Shown one piece after another: positions 9,630 through 18,419 of a DNA stretch of 64,000 nt; position 1 is the first letter of the stretch, and each line of letters opens with the position of its first letter. This DNA is from Pseudomonas arsenicoxydans (GTDB lineage: Bacteria > Pseudomonadota > Gammaproteobacteria > Pseudomonadales > Pseudomonadaceae): assembly GCF_900103875.1 (NCBI RefSeq), contig NZ_LT629705.1:3357001-3421000 (forward strand), read 5' to 3'. Under the pieces are notes generated by a model that did no database searches, was not told where the DNA came from, and saw nothing but the letters and a program-made list of their open reading frames with translations. The translations under genes were made by a program, and so were the position numbers.

Positions 9630-10067
9630 ATGGGCTGGGATCGGGCAACGCCATTTATCATTGATCTGGAAGTCGGCGCCGAAGACATCGACGGGCTGGG
9701 TCACGCCAATAACGCGGTGTACGTGACCTGGCTCGAACGCTGCGCCTGGCGCCATTCGCAGCGTCTGGGCCTGGACCTGGTCGAGTATCGTCGGCTGGAC
9801 CGGGCGATGGCGGTGGTGCGGCATGAAATCGATTACCTGGCCGCGGCCTATGAAGGCGATGAGTTGCAATTGGCGACCTGGATCGTCGACTGGGACCAAC
9901 GCCTGAAAATGACCCGACACTTCCAGTTGAAGCGCCCCAGCGACAACACTACGCTGCTGCGGGCGCAAACCACTTTTGTCTGCATCGAATTGTCCACTGG
10001 CAAGCCCAAGCGCATGCCGGCCGAGTTCATCGAAGGCTACGGCCCGGCCTTGCAAATCCCAGCCTGA
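9630..10067 (+). CDS. Hotdog-fold acyl-CoA thioesterase (YbgC/FadM-like)
   Basis: Single-domain hotdog thioesterase of 145 residues, expected to hydrolyse acyl-CoA esters in the cytoplasm. The 4-hydroxybenzoyl-CoA-thioesterase-type motif is present as DIDGLGHANNAVYVTWLE (residues 19-36), with Asp/His/Asn in the catalytic loop. The rest follows the family pattern (DYLAAAYEGDEL, RAQTTFVCIEL). The gene lies 48 bases after the hydrolase and is followed by a large inverted repeat that may end transcription. Confidence 0.85.
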   Translation: MGWDRATPFIIDLEVGAEDIDGLGHANNAVYVTWLERCAWRHSQRLGLDLVEYRRLDRAMAVVRHEIDYLAAAYEGDELQLATWIVDWDQRLKMTRHFQLKRPSDNTTLLRAQTTFVCIELSTGKPKRMPAEFIEGYGPALQIPA

Positions 10068-10077
10068 ACCCTCCCTT

Positions 10078-10180
10078 TGTAGGAGCTGTCGAGTGAAACG
10101 AGGCCGCGATCCTTTGATCTTGCTTTTGTAAGGATCAAGATCAAAGGATCGCGGCCTCGTTTCACTCGACAGCTCCTACA
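10078..10180. repeat. Perfect 45-bp inverted repeat (paired REP-type element)
   Basis: Arms at 10078-10122 and 10136-10180 are exact reverse complements over 45 bases, separated by 13 bases. Each arm begins TGTAGGAGCTG and contains GAGGCCGCGATC followed by TTTGATC. It sits between the thioesterase gene and dusC. In RNA it would form a very stable hairpin. Paired inverted REPs of this type are typical of Pseudomonas intergenic regions. Confidence 0.95.
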
Positions 10181-10229
10181 GGAGCAAAACCTGTAAACTG
10201 CCGCACGTTTTTCGTCGAGTGTGTTTTTC

Positions 10230-11189
10230 ATGCAAATTGCTTTGGCGCCCATGGAGGGGTTGGTCGACAACATCCTGCGGGACGTGCTGACTCGTGTGGG
10301 CGGTATCGATTGGTGCGTGACCGAGTTCATCCGGATCAACGATCAACTGCTTACGCCTGCCTATTACCACAAGTTCGGCCCGGAACTGTTGACCGGTGCG
10401 CGCACCGCGTCGGGTGTTCCGTTGCGGGTGCAGTTGCTCGGCTCCGACCCCGTGTGTCTGGCGGAAAACGCTGCGCTGGCGTGTGAGTTGGGATCCGAGG
10501 TCATCGACTTGAACTTCGGCTGCCCGGCCAAGACCGTCAACAAATCGCGCGGCGGCGCCGTGTTGCTCAAAGAGCCTGAACTGCTCAACCAGATCGTCGA
10601 ACACGTGCGTCGCGCGGTGCCGGCGCACATTCCGGTCACCGCCAAGATGCGCCTGGGCTTCGACAGTCCGGACGGCTCGCTGGTCTGCGCCACGGCCCTG
10701 GCCGAAGGCGGCGCGGCGCACATCGTGGTTCACGCGCGGACCAAGACCGATGGCTACAAGCCGCCCGCGCACTGGGAATGGATCCCCCGGGTACAGGACG
10801 TGGTCAAGGTGCCGGTTTTCGCCAACGGCGACATCTGGAGCGTCGAAGACTGGCGCCGTTGCCGCGAAATCAGCGGCGTCGAAGACATCATGCTCGGTCG
10901 CGGCCTGGTCTCTCGCCCGGACCTGGCCCGGCAAATCGCGGCGGCGCGGGCTGGTGAGGAGGTCATTGAGATGACCTGGAACGAGTTGCTGCCGCTGATC
11001 CAGGACTTCTGGCTGCAAGCCAAGGCGCAGATGACGCCACGCCAATCGCCGGGTCGCTTGAAGCAATGGCTGGCGATGCTGACCCGCAATTATCCAGAAG
11101 CGGTCGAGCTGTTTACCGTCCTGCGTCGTGAAACCGAGCTGGACCAGGTCTCGCGTTTGCTGGGGTTGCAGGTGTCCGAAGCGGCGTAA
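10230..11189 (+). CDS. dusC: tRNA-dihydrouridine synthase C
   Basis: FMN- and NADPH-dependent enzyme reducing a uridine of tRNA to dihydrouridine (U16 for the DusC class). The 319-residue TIM-barrel protein starts [14 protein letters not shown] at ATG 10230. It has the catalytic-cysteine segment [16 protein letters not shown] near residue 100, the phosphate-binding segment VFANGDIWS, and [14 protein letters not shown] at 10221 would add three residues only. DusC rather than DusA/B is chosen from the [11 protein letters not shown] start and overall pattern. Confidence 0.93.
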   Translation: MQIALAPMEGLVDNILRDVLTRVGGIDWCVTEFIRINDQLLTPAYYHKFGPELLTGARTASGVPLRVQLLGSDPVCLAENAALACELGSEVIDLNFGCPAKTVNKSRGGAVLLKEPELLNQIVEHVRRAVPAHIPVTAKMRLGFDSPDGSLVCATALAEGGAAHIVVHARTKTDGYKPPAHWEWIPRVQDVVKVPVFANGDIWSVEDWRRCREISGVEDIMLGRGLVSRPDLARQIAAARAGEEVIEMTWNELLPLIQDFWLQAKAQMTPRQSPGRLKQWLAMLTRNYPEAVELFTVLRRETELDQVSRLLGLQVSEAA

Positions 11190-11217
11190 ATTTTTTTAAA
11201 AAAACCGAAAAAAATCT

Positions 11218-11245
11218 CTTGAAAAGCAATCGGCGATCCTTATTT
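11218..11245 (+). promoter_or_regulatory. Probable heat-shock (sigma-32) promoter of ibpA
   Basis: CTTGAAA at 11218-11224 matches the sigma-32 -35 consensus exactly. After 13 bases CCTTATTT (11238-11245) is a fair match to the -10 CCCCATNT. The element lies 75-100 bases before the small heat-shock gene, leaving a leader that contains the thermometer hairpin. Confidence 0.55.
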
Positions 11246-11289
11246 AAGGATTACGCGATGCCGAATCCGGGTCGCGGAGACAAAAAAAC

Positions 11290-11309
11290 TTGCTGATCTG
11301 TTTTCAGGA
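11290..11309 (+). promoter_or_regulatory. ROSE-like RNA thermometer hairpin at the ibpA ribosome site
   Basis: The last leader hairpin pairs TTGCTGA (11290-11296) with TCAGGA (11304-11309). Pairs are U-A, U-G, an unpaired G, C-G, U-A, G-C and A-U, with a 7-base loop. TTGCT is the UUGCU element of ROSE thermometers, and it masks the AGGAG ribosome site (11306-11310) ten bases before ATG 11320. Heating should open it and allow translation. Confidence 0.8.
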
Positions 11310-11319
11310 GATTTGAATC

Positions 11320-11766
11320 ATGAGTACTGCATTTTCGATGGCGCCTCTGTTCCGTTCCTCGGTGGGCTTCGACCGTTTTAACGACCTGTTCGAAACCGCC
11401 CTGCGCAATGAGCCAGGCAGCACCTACCCACCCTACAACGTGGAAAAACACGGTGACGACCAATACCGTATCGTCGTAGCGGCCGCGGGGTTCCAGGAAG
11501 AAGACTTGGACCTGCAAGTGGAAAAAGGTGTGCTGACCATCAGTGGTGGCAAGCGTGACGCAAACGAAGACGTCACCTATCTGTACCAGGGCATCGCACA
11601 GCGCGCCTTCAAACTGTCCTTCCGTCTGGCGGACCATATCGAAATCAAGGCTGCCGGCCTGAGCAACGGTTTGTTGAGCATCGACCTGTTGCGGGTGATT
11701 CCGGAAGAGGCGAAAGCCAAACGAATCCCGATCAACGGGGCAGAAAAACCGGCTTTGCAGCACTGA
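11320..11766 (+). CDS. ibpA: Small heat-shock protein (Hsp20/IbpA family)
   Basis: ATP-independent holdase chaperone that binds unfolding proteins in the cytoplasm. It has 148 residues with an alpha-crystallin domain from about residue 35 (YPPYNVEKHGDDQYRIVVA) to 125. This includes the conserved region GVLTISGGKR and the late motif GLSNGLLSIDL, the A-x-x-x-n-G-v-L signature in slightly altered form. A short C-terminal tail carries KRIPIN, the I-x-I-type oligomerisation motif. A heat-shock-type promoter and ROSE-like hairpin precede it. Confidence 0.95.
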   Translation: MSTAFSMAPLFRSSVGFDRFNDLFETALRNEPGSTYPPYNVEKHGDDQYRIVVAAAGFQEEDLDLQVEKGVLTISGGKRDANEDVTYLYQGIAQRAFKLSFRLADHIEIKAAGLSNGLLSIDLLRVIPEEAKAKRIPINGAEKPALQH

Positions 11767-11780
11767 GTCGGAGCTACGAA

Positions 11781-11805
11781 AAGGGCGCCATTGGCGCCCT
11801 TTTTT
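11781..11805. terminator. Bidirectional terminator between ibpA and the GGDEF-EAL gene
   Basis: Hairpin AAGGGCGCCA/TTGGCGCCCTT followed by T6. The reverse strand also ends in a T-run, so it can serve both convergent genes. Confidence 0.9.
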
Positions 11806-11811
11806 GTGTCT

Positions 11812-14800
11812 TCATTTCAGCAACTTCTGAAACTCCTCCACCGGCAACGGCCGGCTGTGCAAATACCCTTGGTAAAAATGGCAGCCCAACCCTTGTAGAA
11901 ACTCCAGCTGCTCCGCTGTTTCCACGCCTTCGGCGATCACCTTCAATTCCAGGCTGCGCGCCATGGCGACAATCGCGCGGATGATTTCGGCGTCGTTGGG
12001 GTCGGTGGTGGCGTCACGGATGAACGACTGATCGATTTTCAGTGTGTCGACCGGCAGCCGCTTGAGGTAGGTCAGCGAGGAGTAACCGGTGCCGAAGTCG
12101 TCCATCGCAAAGCTCACGCCGAGTTTTTTCAGGCGGCGCATTTTGTTGATGGTGTCCTCCAGATTCTGGATGACGATGCCTTCGGTGATTTCCAGTTTCA
12201 GCAGCGAGCAGGGTAGGCCGTGGCTGCCGAGGCTGTGCTCTATGCGTTCGACAAAATCGTTCTGGCGGAATTGCCTCGGGCTGATGTTGACGCACAGGCT
12301 GAAACTGAGCGGATTGACCAGGCCTTTGGCAACCAGTTGCTTGAACGCGGCGCAGGCTTCGTCAAGGATCCAGGTGCCGACTTCCAGAATCAGTCCGCTG
12401 TCTTCCAGCACCTTGATGAACTCGGCGGGCGATTGCGGACCGAGTTCCGGGTGGTTCCAGCGCACCAGTGCTTCGGCGCCGACAATGCGGTTCCCCCGGG
12501 CGTCGACCTGGGGTTGGTAATGCACGTCAAACTCGCCACGGGAAAGGGCCAGGCGCAGGTCGGTTTCCATGCGCAGGCGTTCGCTGGCAGCCTTCTGCAT
12601 GGTGTTGTGATACATCTGAGCGGTATTGCGGCCCGAGTCCTTGGCGCGGTAAAGCGCGATGTCGGCGCGTTTGAGCAGGTCGGTCGGTGTCGAGCCGTGG
12701 TCGGGAATCAGTGCGATACCGATGCTCGGTGTCACCTGCAGGCGTTGGCCGTCGAGGAACATCGGCTCCGACAGCAATTCGCGCAGGGTGTCCGCCAATT
12801 CCCGGACCTGGGCGCTGACCTCGTTGCGCGAGCCTTCCAGGCCGCTGAGCAGCACCACGAACTCATCGCCGCCCAGGCGCGCAACCGTGTCCTCCATGCG
12901 CACGCTGGCTTCAAGACGCGCGGTGATGATCTTCAACACGGTATCGCCCACCGGGTGACCGAGTGAGTCGTTGATGTGCTTGAAGTGATCGAGGTCGAGA
13001 AACAGCAGCGCGCCGCGCAAGTTATGCCGCTTGAGCAGGGCGATTTGCTGGCTCAGGCGATCCATCAGCAGCGCGCGGTTCGGCAGGTTGGTCAGCGGGT
13101 CGTGGTACGCCAGGTGACGAATTTGCGCTTCGGCATTTTTCAGCAGGCTGACGTCCCGGGCGGTCAGCAACAGGCACGCGGTTTCGTTGAGGGTGATGGG
13201 CTCCACCGAGACTTCGACGGTCAGCAGTTCGCCACGCTTGTTGCGGCCGATCATCTCCTGGTGGTGTACGCGGCCCTTGATCTGCAACTCGGCCAGCAGC
13301 GCCGAACGTTGTTTCTCTTGAGCCCAGATACCGACCTGATACACCGTGCGGCCCAACACCTCATCGGCGCGATAGCCCGTCAGGCGACAGAAGCCGTCGT
13401 TGACCTCCAGGTAGCGCCCGGTGTCACGCTCGGTGATGGTGATGGCATCGGGGCTTGAATGGAACGCCTTGGCAAACTTCTCCTCGCTGGCCTTCAGCGC
13501 CGCTTCGGAGCGTTGCTGCTGGGTGATGTCGCGCAGCGTCGTGACGATGCACGGTTGTTCGCCGACGCTGATCTGTCGGCTGGAAATCACGCAGGTCAGG
13601 GATTGCCCATCTTTGTGCTGAGCGACGATGGCTACGTTGTTCAGGCTCTGTTCGCGGATGACCTGTTCAATCCGTTGCAGGCTCTTTGCCGAAGCGTCCC
13701 ACAGGCCGATTTCGTCGGCGCTGCGACCGATCACTTCTGCGGCGCTCCAGCCGAATGTCTGAGTGAAGCTGGAGTTGATCTCGATGAACTGGCCGGTGTC
13801 CTGGCGTGTCACGCAAATCGGGTCCGGGCTGACCTGGAACAGCGTGGCGAATTTCTCTTCGGAGGCTACCAGTCGTTGCTCGCGCTCCACCTGATCGGTG
13901 ATGTCCAGCAAGGTGCCGGCCATGCGTAGCGGAGCGCCGTTTTCATCACGGTAAAGCCGGGCGCGGCTTTCCAGATAGCGTGAGCTGCCGTCGTCCAGTT
14001 GCACGCGGTAGGTCAGTTGATAATTGCCCGCCGGGCCTTCACGCAGGCTGCGGTAGGCGTCCCGCATGCTGTCGCGTTCTTCGCCGGGCACGCCTTCGAA
14101 AAACGCCTCGAAGGATTCATGAAAAGGTATGGGGTCCAGCCCGTGCAGTTGCGCGGCCCGGGCCGAGCCGTAGAGCATGCCGCTGGGAATGTGCCAGTCC
14201 CAGGTCCCGAGTTGCGCCGAATCCAGGGCCAGGTCGAGGCGTTCCTGACTGTCCTTCAGGGCATGTTCGGCGGCTTTGCGTTCGGTGGTGTCGAGAAAGG
14301 TGCTCAGCAAGTACGGCTGGCCTTCGAGTTCGACTTTTTGTGCGCTGAGGATGCCGTCGTGGATCTGGCCGTTGCTGGCGCGAAACTGCACCTCCATGCT
14401 GGTCAGTTCGCCCTTGGCCTTGGTCGCCTTGACCAGTACGTCCCGTTGCTCCGGGTGTACCCAGAGACCCAGCTCGACAGTGGTGCGTCCAATGGCGTCT
14501 TGCACCGGCCAGCCAAACAGACTTTCGAAATACTGGTTGGCTTCGGTAATCAGGCCATCTTCCTGGCGAGTCAGCAACACCATGTTCGGGCAGAGGTGGA
14601 ATAGCGTGGCGAAGCGCTTTTCGGAGCTGCTCAGCGCCTGTTCGCGCTGGCGTTGGTGGGTGATTTCGCGGATCACGCCGATCATTCGCGGCCGTCCATG
14701 TTTATCCGGCAGCAAACTGCCATTGATTTCCAGCCAGTGCAGGCTGCCATCGGGCCAGCGGATGCGGTGATGCATCGCCTGCTCCAGCGGAGCTCCGGCG

Positions 14801-15090
14801 ATCACCGCATGGAAGGCCCGGATGGTTTTCGCCCGATCCTCCGGCGGCAGCAAGTCGAGGTATTCCAGATCGGCCGGTAATGGTTGGTGCGGATCGAAAC
14901 CGAACAACGCCTGAGTGCCCCGCGACCAGCTGATCTGTCCGCGCTCGATGTCCCAATACCAGGCGCCCAGACGTGCGCCATTGAGGGCGGCCAGCAATTG
15001 CGGCGCACTTTCCCAGCTCTGCTCGGATCGTTTTGGGTCTAGCGCCTGAATACGCGGCATCGGCGGAATACGGTCAACAGATTTGGGCAT
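11812..15090 (-). CDS. Multi-PAS GGDEF-EAL protein (cyclic-di-GMP turnover)
   Basis: Signalling protein of 1092 residues made of about five PAS/PAC modules (roughly 30-150, 155-275, 280-405, 410-530, 535-655), then GGDEF (about 660-825) and EAL (about 835-1090). The cyclase signature is intact (RLGGDEFVVLLSG). The phosphodiesterase signature is also intact (EALVRWNHPELG, MDDFGTGYSSLTYL, IAEGVETAEQ), so both activities are possible. No transmembrane segment or signal peptide is seen, so sensing is probably cytoplasmic. PAS ligands are unknown. The ATG at 15090 has AAGG upstream and is preferred over TTG 15099. Confidence 0.93.
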   Translation of the reverse strand: MPKSVDRIPPMPRIQALDPKRSEQSWESAPQLLAALNGARLGAWYWDIERGQISWSRGTQALFGFDPHQPLPADLEYLDLLPPEDRAKTIRAFHAVIAGAPLEQAMHHRIRWPDGSLHWLEINGSLLPDKHGRPRMIGVIREITHQRQREQALSSSEKRFATLFHLCPNMVLLTRQEDGLITEANQYFESLFGWPVQDAIGRTTVELGLWVHPEQRDVLVKATKAKGELTSMEVQFRASNGQIHDGILSAQKVELEGQPYLLSTFLDTTERKAAEHALKDSQERLDLALDSAQLGTWDWHIPSGMLYGSARAAQLHGLDPIPFHESFEAFFEGVPGEERDSMRDAYRSLREGPAGNYQLTYRVQLDDGSSRYLESRARLYRDENGAPLRMAGTLLDITDQVEREQRLVASEEKFATLFQVSPDPICVTRQDTGQFIEINSSFTQTFGWSAAEVIGRSADEIGLWDASAKSLQRIEQVIREQSLNNVAIVAQHKDGQSLTCVISSRQISVGEQPCIVTTLRDITQQQRSEAALKASEEKFAKAFHSSPDAITITERDTGRYLEVNDGFCRLTGYRADEVLGRTVYQVGIWAQEKQRSALLAELQIKGRVHHQEMIGRNKRGELLTVEVSVEPITLNETACLLLTARDVSLLKNAEAQIRHLAYHDPLTNLPNRALLMDRLSQQIALLKRHNLRGALLFLDLDHFKHINDSLGHPVGDTVLKIITARLEASVRMEDTVARLGGDEFVVLLSGLEGSRNEVSAQVRELADTLRELLSEPMFLDGQRLQVTPSIGIALIPDHGSTPTDLLKRADIALYRAKDSGRNTAQMYHNTMQKAASERLRMETDLRLALSRGEFDVHYQPQVDARGNRIVGAEALVRWNHPELGPQSPAEFIKVLEDSGLILEVGTWILDEACAAFKQLVAKGLVNPLSFSLCVNISPRQFRQNDFVERIEHSLGSHGLPCSLLKLEITEGIVIQNLEDTINKMRRLKKLGVSFAMDDFGTGYSSLTYLKRLPVDTLKIDQSFIRDATTDPNDAEIIRAIVAMARSLELKVIAEGVETAEQLEFLQGLGCHFYQGYLHSRPLPVEEFQKLLK

Positions 15091-15159
15091 TGGCAGCAAG
15101 CCTTGGGCGGAATTGGGCGTTAGGCACAGGAGTTCGCGGCTTTATGGCAATTGCACACG

Positions 15160-16050
15160 TTAGCCTTGAGTCCCTGGGAGATCGATTTGTGCATCCAGCA
15201 GGGCCATGAAAGCCCGTGCCGCATTCGACAGCGTCCGTTCGGTGTGCAGGATATAGCCTAGCTGGCGAGTCAGTTGTATGCCCGGTAAAGGTATTCGCGC
15301 AACCTGATCGTCGAGCATGGTGCGCGGCAAAACGCTCCACGCCAAGCCGATCGAGACCATCATTTTGATGGTTTCGAGGTAATTCGTGCTCATGGCAATA
15401 TTCGGCGTCAATCCCTGGGCCTCGAACAGACGCTGGACGATGTGATGGGTAAAGGTGTTTCCACCGGGAAATACGGCCGGGTGCCGGGCGATATCCGCCA
15501 GGCTGACGGCGCCGTTGCTGATCAGCGAATGCTCCGGGGCGACCACGAAATCCAGCGGGTCGTCCCATACCGGCGTAGCTTTGACCAGGGAATGAGGCTC
15601 GGGCGCCAGGGTGATGACCGCCAGTTCCGCGCGCCCATGGAGGATTTCTTCGTAGGCCACTTCCGAATCGAGGAACTGAATGTCCAGCGCCACTTGCGGG
15701 TAGCGGCGGGTGAACTCCCTTAATAAGGGGGGCAGACGGTGCAGGCCGATGTGGTGACTGGTGGCCAGGGTCAGGCGGCCGGTGACTTCGCCCGTCAGGT
15801 TGGTCAGCGCGCGGCGCGTGTCATCGAGCACGTTGAGGATCTGATAAGCCCGCGGCAGCAGGGCGCGTCCGGCCTCGGTCAGGCCGACTTCACGGCCCAG
15901 CCGATCGAACAGCCGTACCTTCAGTTGCTGCTCCAGCCCGGCAATCCGCTTGCTGATCGCCGGTTGCGTCAGGTGCAGGCGTTCGCCGGCGCCTGAGAAG
16001 CTCCCGGTCTCGGCAATCGCGATAAAGGCATTGAGGTTGGCGAGGTCCAT
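15160..16050 (-). CDS. LysR-family transcriptional regulator, divergent from leuC
   Basis: 296-residue LysR regulator. The N-terminal winged helix-turn-helix (ANLNAFIAIAETGSFSGAGE, then HLTQPAISKRIAGLE) and the two-lobed periplasmic-binding-like effector domain are both complete. The start at ATG 16050 gives the standard MDLANLNAF beginning. The longer reading from 16080 adds ten residues without a family counterpart. It is divergent from leuC with about 150 bases between the two genes, so it may regulate leuCD and itself. The effector is unknown. Confidence 0.92.
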   Translation of the reverse strand: MDLANLNAFIAIAETGSFSGAGERLHLTQPAISKRIAGLEQQLKVRLFDRLGREVGLTEAGRALLPRAYQILNVLDDTRRALTNLTGEVTGRLTLATSHHIGLHRLPPLLREFTRRYPQVALDIQFLDSEVAYEEILHGRAELAVITLAPEPHSLVKATPVWDDPLDFVVAPEHSLISNGAVSLADIARHPAVFPGGNTFTHHIVQRLFEAQGLTPNIAMSTNYLETIKMMVSIGLAWSVLPRTMLDDQVARIPLPGIQLTRQLGYILHTERTLSNAARAFMALLDAQIDLPGTQG

Positions 16051-16198
16051 TGCTGTATTCCAGTTGGTTATCCAAAGCATAAAAAATATGAATTTGAGTT
16101 ATTTAATGTAACCCCCTAGGATCGACCTCACAAGCCAAGGGGTTATTGAATCTCTCAAGACCCAGGGCATAGAAACAAGCTGATGAGGAAACCGTCTG

Positions 16199-17617
16199 AT
16201 GGCCGGCAAAACGCTCTACGACAAGCTCTGGGATTCGCATTTGGTCAAACAGCGCGACGATGGCTCTGCGCTGATCTACATCGATCGTCACATCATCCAT
16301 GAAGTGACGTCGCCGCAGGCCTTTGAAGGCCTGCGTCTGGCAGGGCGCAAGCCTTGGCGCATCGATGCCAACATCGCGACCCCGGACCACAACGTACCGA
16401 CCACCCCGGAGCGCAAGGGCGGCATCGAAGCCATTGCCGACGAGGTCTCGCGTTTGCAGGTTCAGACCCTCGACGACAACTGCGATGAATACGGCATCGT
16501 CGAATTCAAGATGAATGATGTGCGTCAAGGCATCGTCCACGTCATCGGTCCGGAGCAGGGCGCCACCTTGCCGGGCATGACCGTGGTCTGTGGCGACTCC
16601 CACACCTCGACCCACGGTGCGTTCGGTGCCTTGGCTCACGGTATCGGCACGTCCGAGGTCGAGCACGTGCTCGCCACTCAGTGTCTGGTCGCCAAAAAAA
16701 TGAAGAATATGTTGGTGTCGGTCGAAGGCAAACTGCCGTTCGGCGTGACCGCCAAAGACATCGTTCTCGCCGTCATCGGCAAAATCGGCACCGCCGGCGG
16801 TAACGGCCATGCCATCGAATTCGCCGGTAGCGCGATTCGCGATCTGTCGGTTGAAGGCCGCATGACCATCTGCAACATGTCCATCGAGGCCGGCGCTCGC
16901 GTAGGTCTGGTGGCCGCTGATGAAAAAACCGTGGCCTACGTCAAGGGCCGTCCGTTTGCCCCGAAAGGCGCGGAATGGGATTTGGCCGTCGAAGCCTGGA
17001 AAGACCTGGTGTCCGACGCAGATGCGGTGTTTGACACCGTTGTCGAGCTCGACGCGACCCAGATCAAGCCACAAGTCAGCTGGGGCACCTCGCCTGAGAT
17101 GGTGTTGGCTGTGGACCAGAACGTGCCGGACCCGGCCAAGGAAATGGACCTGGTCAAACGCGGCTCCATCGAACGCGCTTTGAAATACATGGGTTTGACC
17201 GCCAATCAGGCGATCACTGACATTCAGTTGGACCGCGTATTCATCGGCTCCTGCACCAACTCGCGGATCGAAGATTTGCGCGCTGCGGCGGTGATCGCCA
17301 AGGGCCGTAAAGTGGCGTCGACCATCAAGCAAGCCATCGTGGTGCCGGGCTCGGGCCTGGTGAAGGCTCAGGCCGAGTCGGAAGGCCTGGACAAGATTTT
17401 CCTCGACGCCGGTTTCGAATGGCGTGAACCAGGCTGCTCGATGTGCCTGGCGATGAACCCGGACCGTTTGGAGTCGGGCGAGCATTGCGCCTCGACCTCC
17501 AACCGCAACTTCGAAGGCCGTCAGGGCGCCGGTGGCCGTACCCACCTCGTGAGCCCGGCCATGGCCGCCGCCGCCGCGGTAAACGGTCGTTTCGTCGACG
17601 TCCGTGAATTGATCTAA
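16199..17617 (+). CDS. leuC: 3-isopropylmalate dehydratase large subunit
   Basis: Aconitase-family subunit that, with LeuD, isomerises 2-isopropylmalate to 3-isopropylmalate in leucine synthesis. Its 472 residues are standard. The 4Fe-4S ligands are seen in [12 protein letters not shown] and in GCSMCLAMN, and the active-site segment [19 protein letters not shown] is intact. leuD follows after 11 bases. The leader (16081-16198) holds TAACCCC/GGGGTTA arms 23 bases apart without a T-run, and no leucine-rich leader peptide was recognised. Confidence 0.98.
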   Translation: MAGKTLYDKLWDSHLVKQRDDGSALIYIDRHIIHEVTSPQAFEGLRLAGRKPWRIDANIATPDHNVPTTPERKGGIEAIADEVSRLQVQTLDDNCDEYGIVEFKMNDVRQGIVHVIGPEQGATLPGMTVVCGDSHTSTHGAFGALAHGIGTSEVEHVLATQCLVAKKMKNMLVSVEGKLPFGVTAKDIVLAVIGKIGTAGGNGHAIEFAGSAIRDLSVEGRMTICNMSIEAGARVGLVAADEKTVAYVKGRPFAPKGAEWDLAVEAWKDLVSDADAVFDTVVELDATQIKPQVSWGTSPEMVLAVDQNVPDPAKEMDLVKRGSIERALKYMGLTANQAITDIQLDRVFIGSCTNSRIEDLRAAAVIAKGRKVASTIKQAIVVPGSGLVKAQAESEGLDKIFLDAGFEWREPGCSMCLAMNPDRLESGEHCASTSNRNFEGRQGAGGRTHLVSPAMAAAAAVNGRFVDVRELI

Positions 17618-17628
17618 AGGAGCGCAGC

Positions 17629-18273
17629 ATGAAAGCTTTTACCCAGCACACTGGTCTTGTCGCGCCTTTGGATCGTGCCAACGTCGATACCGACCAGATC
17701 ATCCCGAAGCAGTTCTTGAAGTCGATCAAGCGCACGGGTTTCGGCCCGAACCTGTTCGATGAGTGGCGCTACCTGGATGTCGGGCAACCGTATCAGGACA
17801 ACTCCAAGCGTCCGCTGAACAAGGACTTCGTCCTCAACGCCGAACGTTACCGGGGCGCCAGCGTGTTGCTGGCCCGTGAGAACTTCGGTTGCGGTTCAAG
17901 TCGCGAACACGCGCCGTGGGCCCTGGAAGAATACGGTTTTCGCAGCATCATCGCGCCGAGCTACGCTGACATTTTCTTCAACAACAGCTTCAAGAACGGC
18001 TTGCTGCCGATCATCCTGAGCGACGCTGAAGTTGATGAGCTGTTCCAGCAAGTGGAAGCGACCCCTGGCTATCAGTTGCAGGTTGATCTGCAAGCCCAGA
18101 CCGTGACCCGTCCGGATGGCAAGGTGCTGCGTTTTGAGATTGATGCGTTCCGCAAACACTGCCTGCTCAATGGTCTGGACGATATCGGCCTGACTTTGCA
18201 GGATCACGAGGCGATTGCGACGTTTGAAGCCAAGCATCGTGCGAGCCAGCCGTGGTTGTTTCGCGACGCTTGA
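17629..18273 (+). CDS. leuD: 3-isopropylmalate dehydratase small subunit
   Basis: Swivel-domain subunit completing the LeuCD heterodimer, 214 residues. Key segments are [14 protein letters not shown], the substrate loop [14 protein letters not shown], and the end [27 protein letters not shown] lies eight bases before ATG 17629. It is cotranscribed with leuC and followed by a REP pair that separates it from the methyltransferase gene. Confidence 0.98.
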   Translation: MKAFTQHTGLVAPLDRANVDTDQIIPKQFLKSIKRTGFGPNLFDEWRYLDVGQPYQDNSKRPLNKDFVLNAERYRGASVLLARENFGCGSSREHAPWALEEYGFRSIIAPSYADIFFNNSFKNGLLPIILSDAEVDELFQQVEATPGYQLQVDLQAQTVTRPDGKVLRFEIDAFRKHCLLNGLDDIGLTLQDHEAIATFEAKHRASQPWLFRDA

Positions 18274-18309
18274 TTGATCCGGGATTGATGTAGGCAGTTC
18301 CGGCCTCAT

Positions 18310-18370
18310 CGCGGGCAAGCCCGCTCCCACAGGGGAATGTATTTCAAATGTGGGAGCGGGCTTGCCCGCG
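18310..18370. repeat. REP pair (22-bp inverted repeat)
   Basis: CGCGGGCAAGCCCGCTCCCA at the left (arm 18310-18331) and its exact reverse complement at 18349-18370 are separated by 17 bases. The same unit recurs at 21620-21686. Confidence 0.95.
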
Positions 18371-18419
18371 AAGACGGCAGCCCGAACAACACAAGGCTTA
18401 ACCCCAAAAGGAAGTCCCC

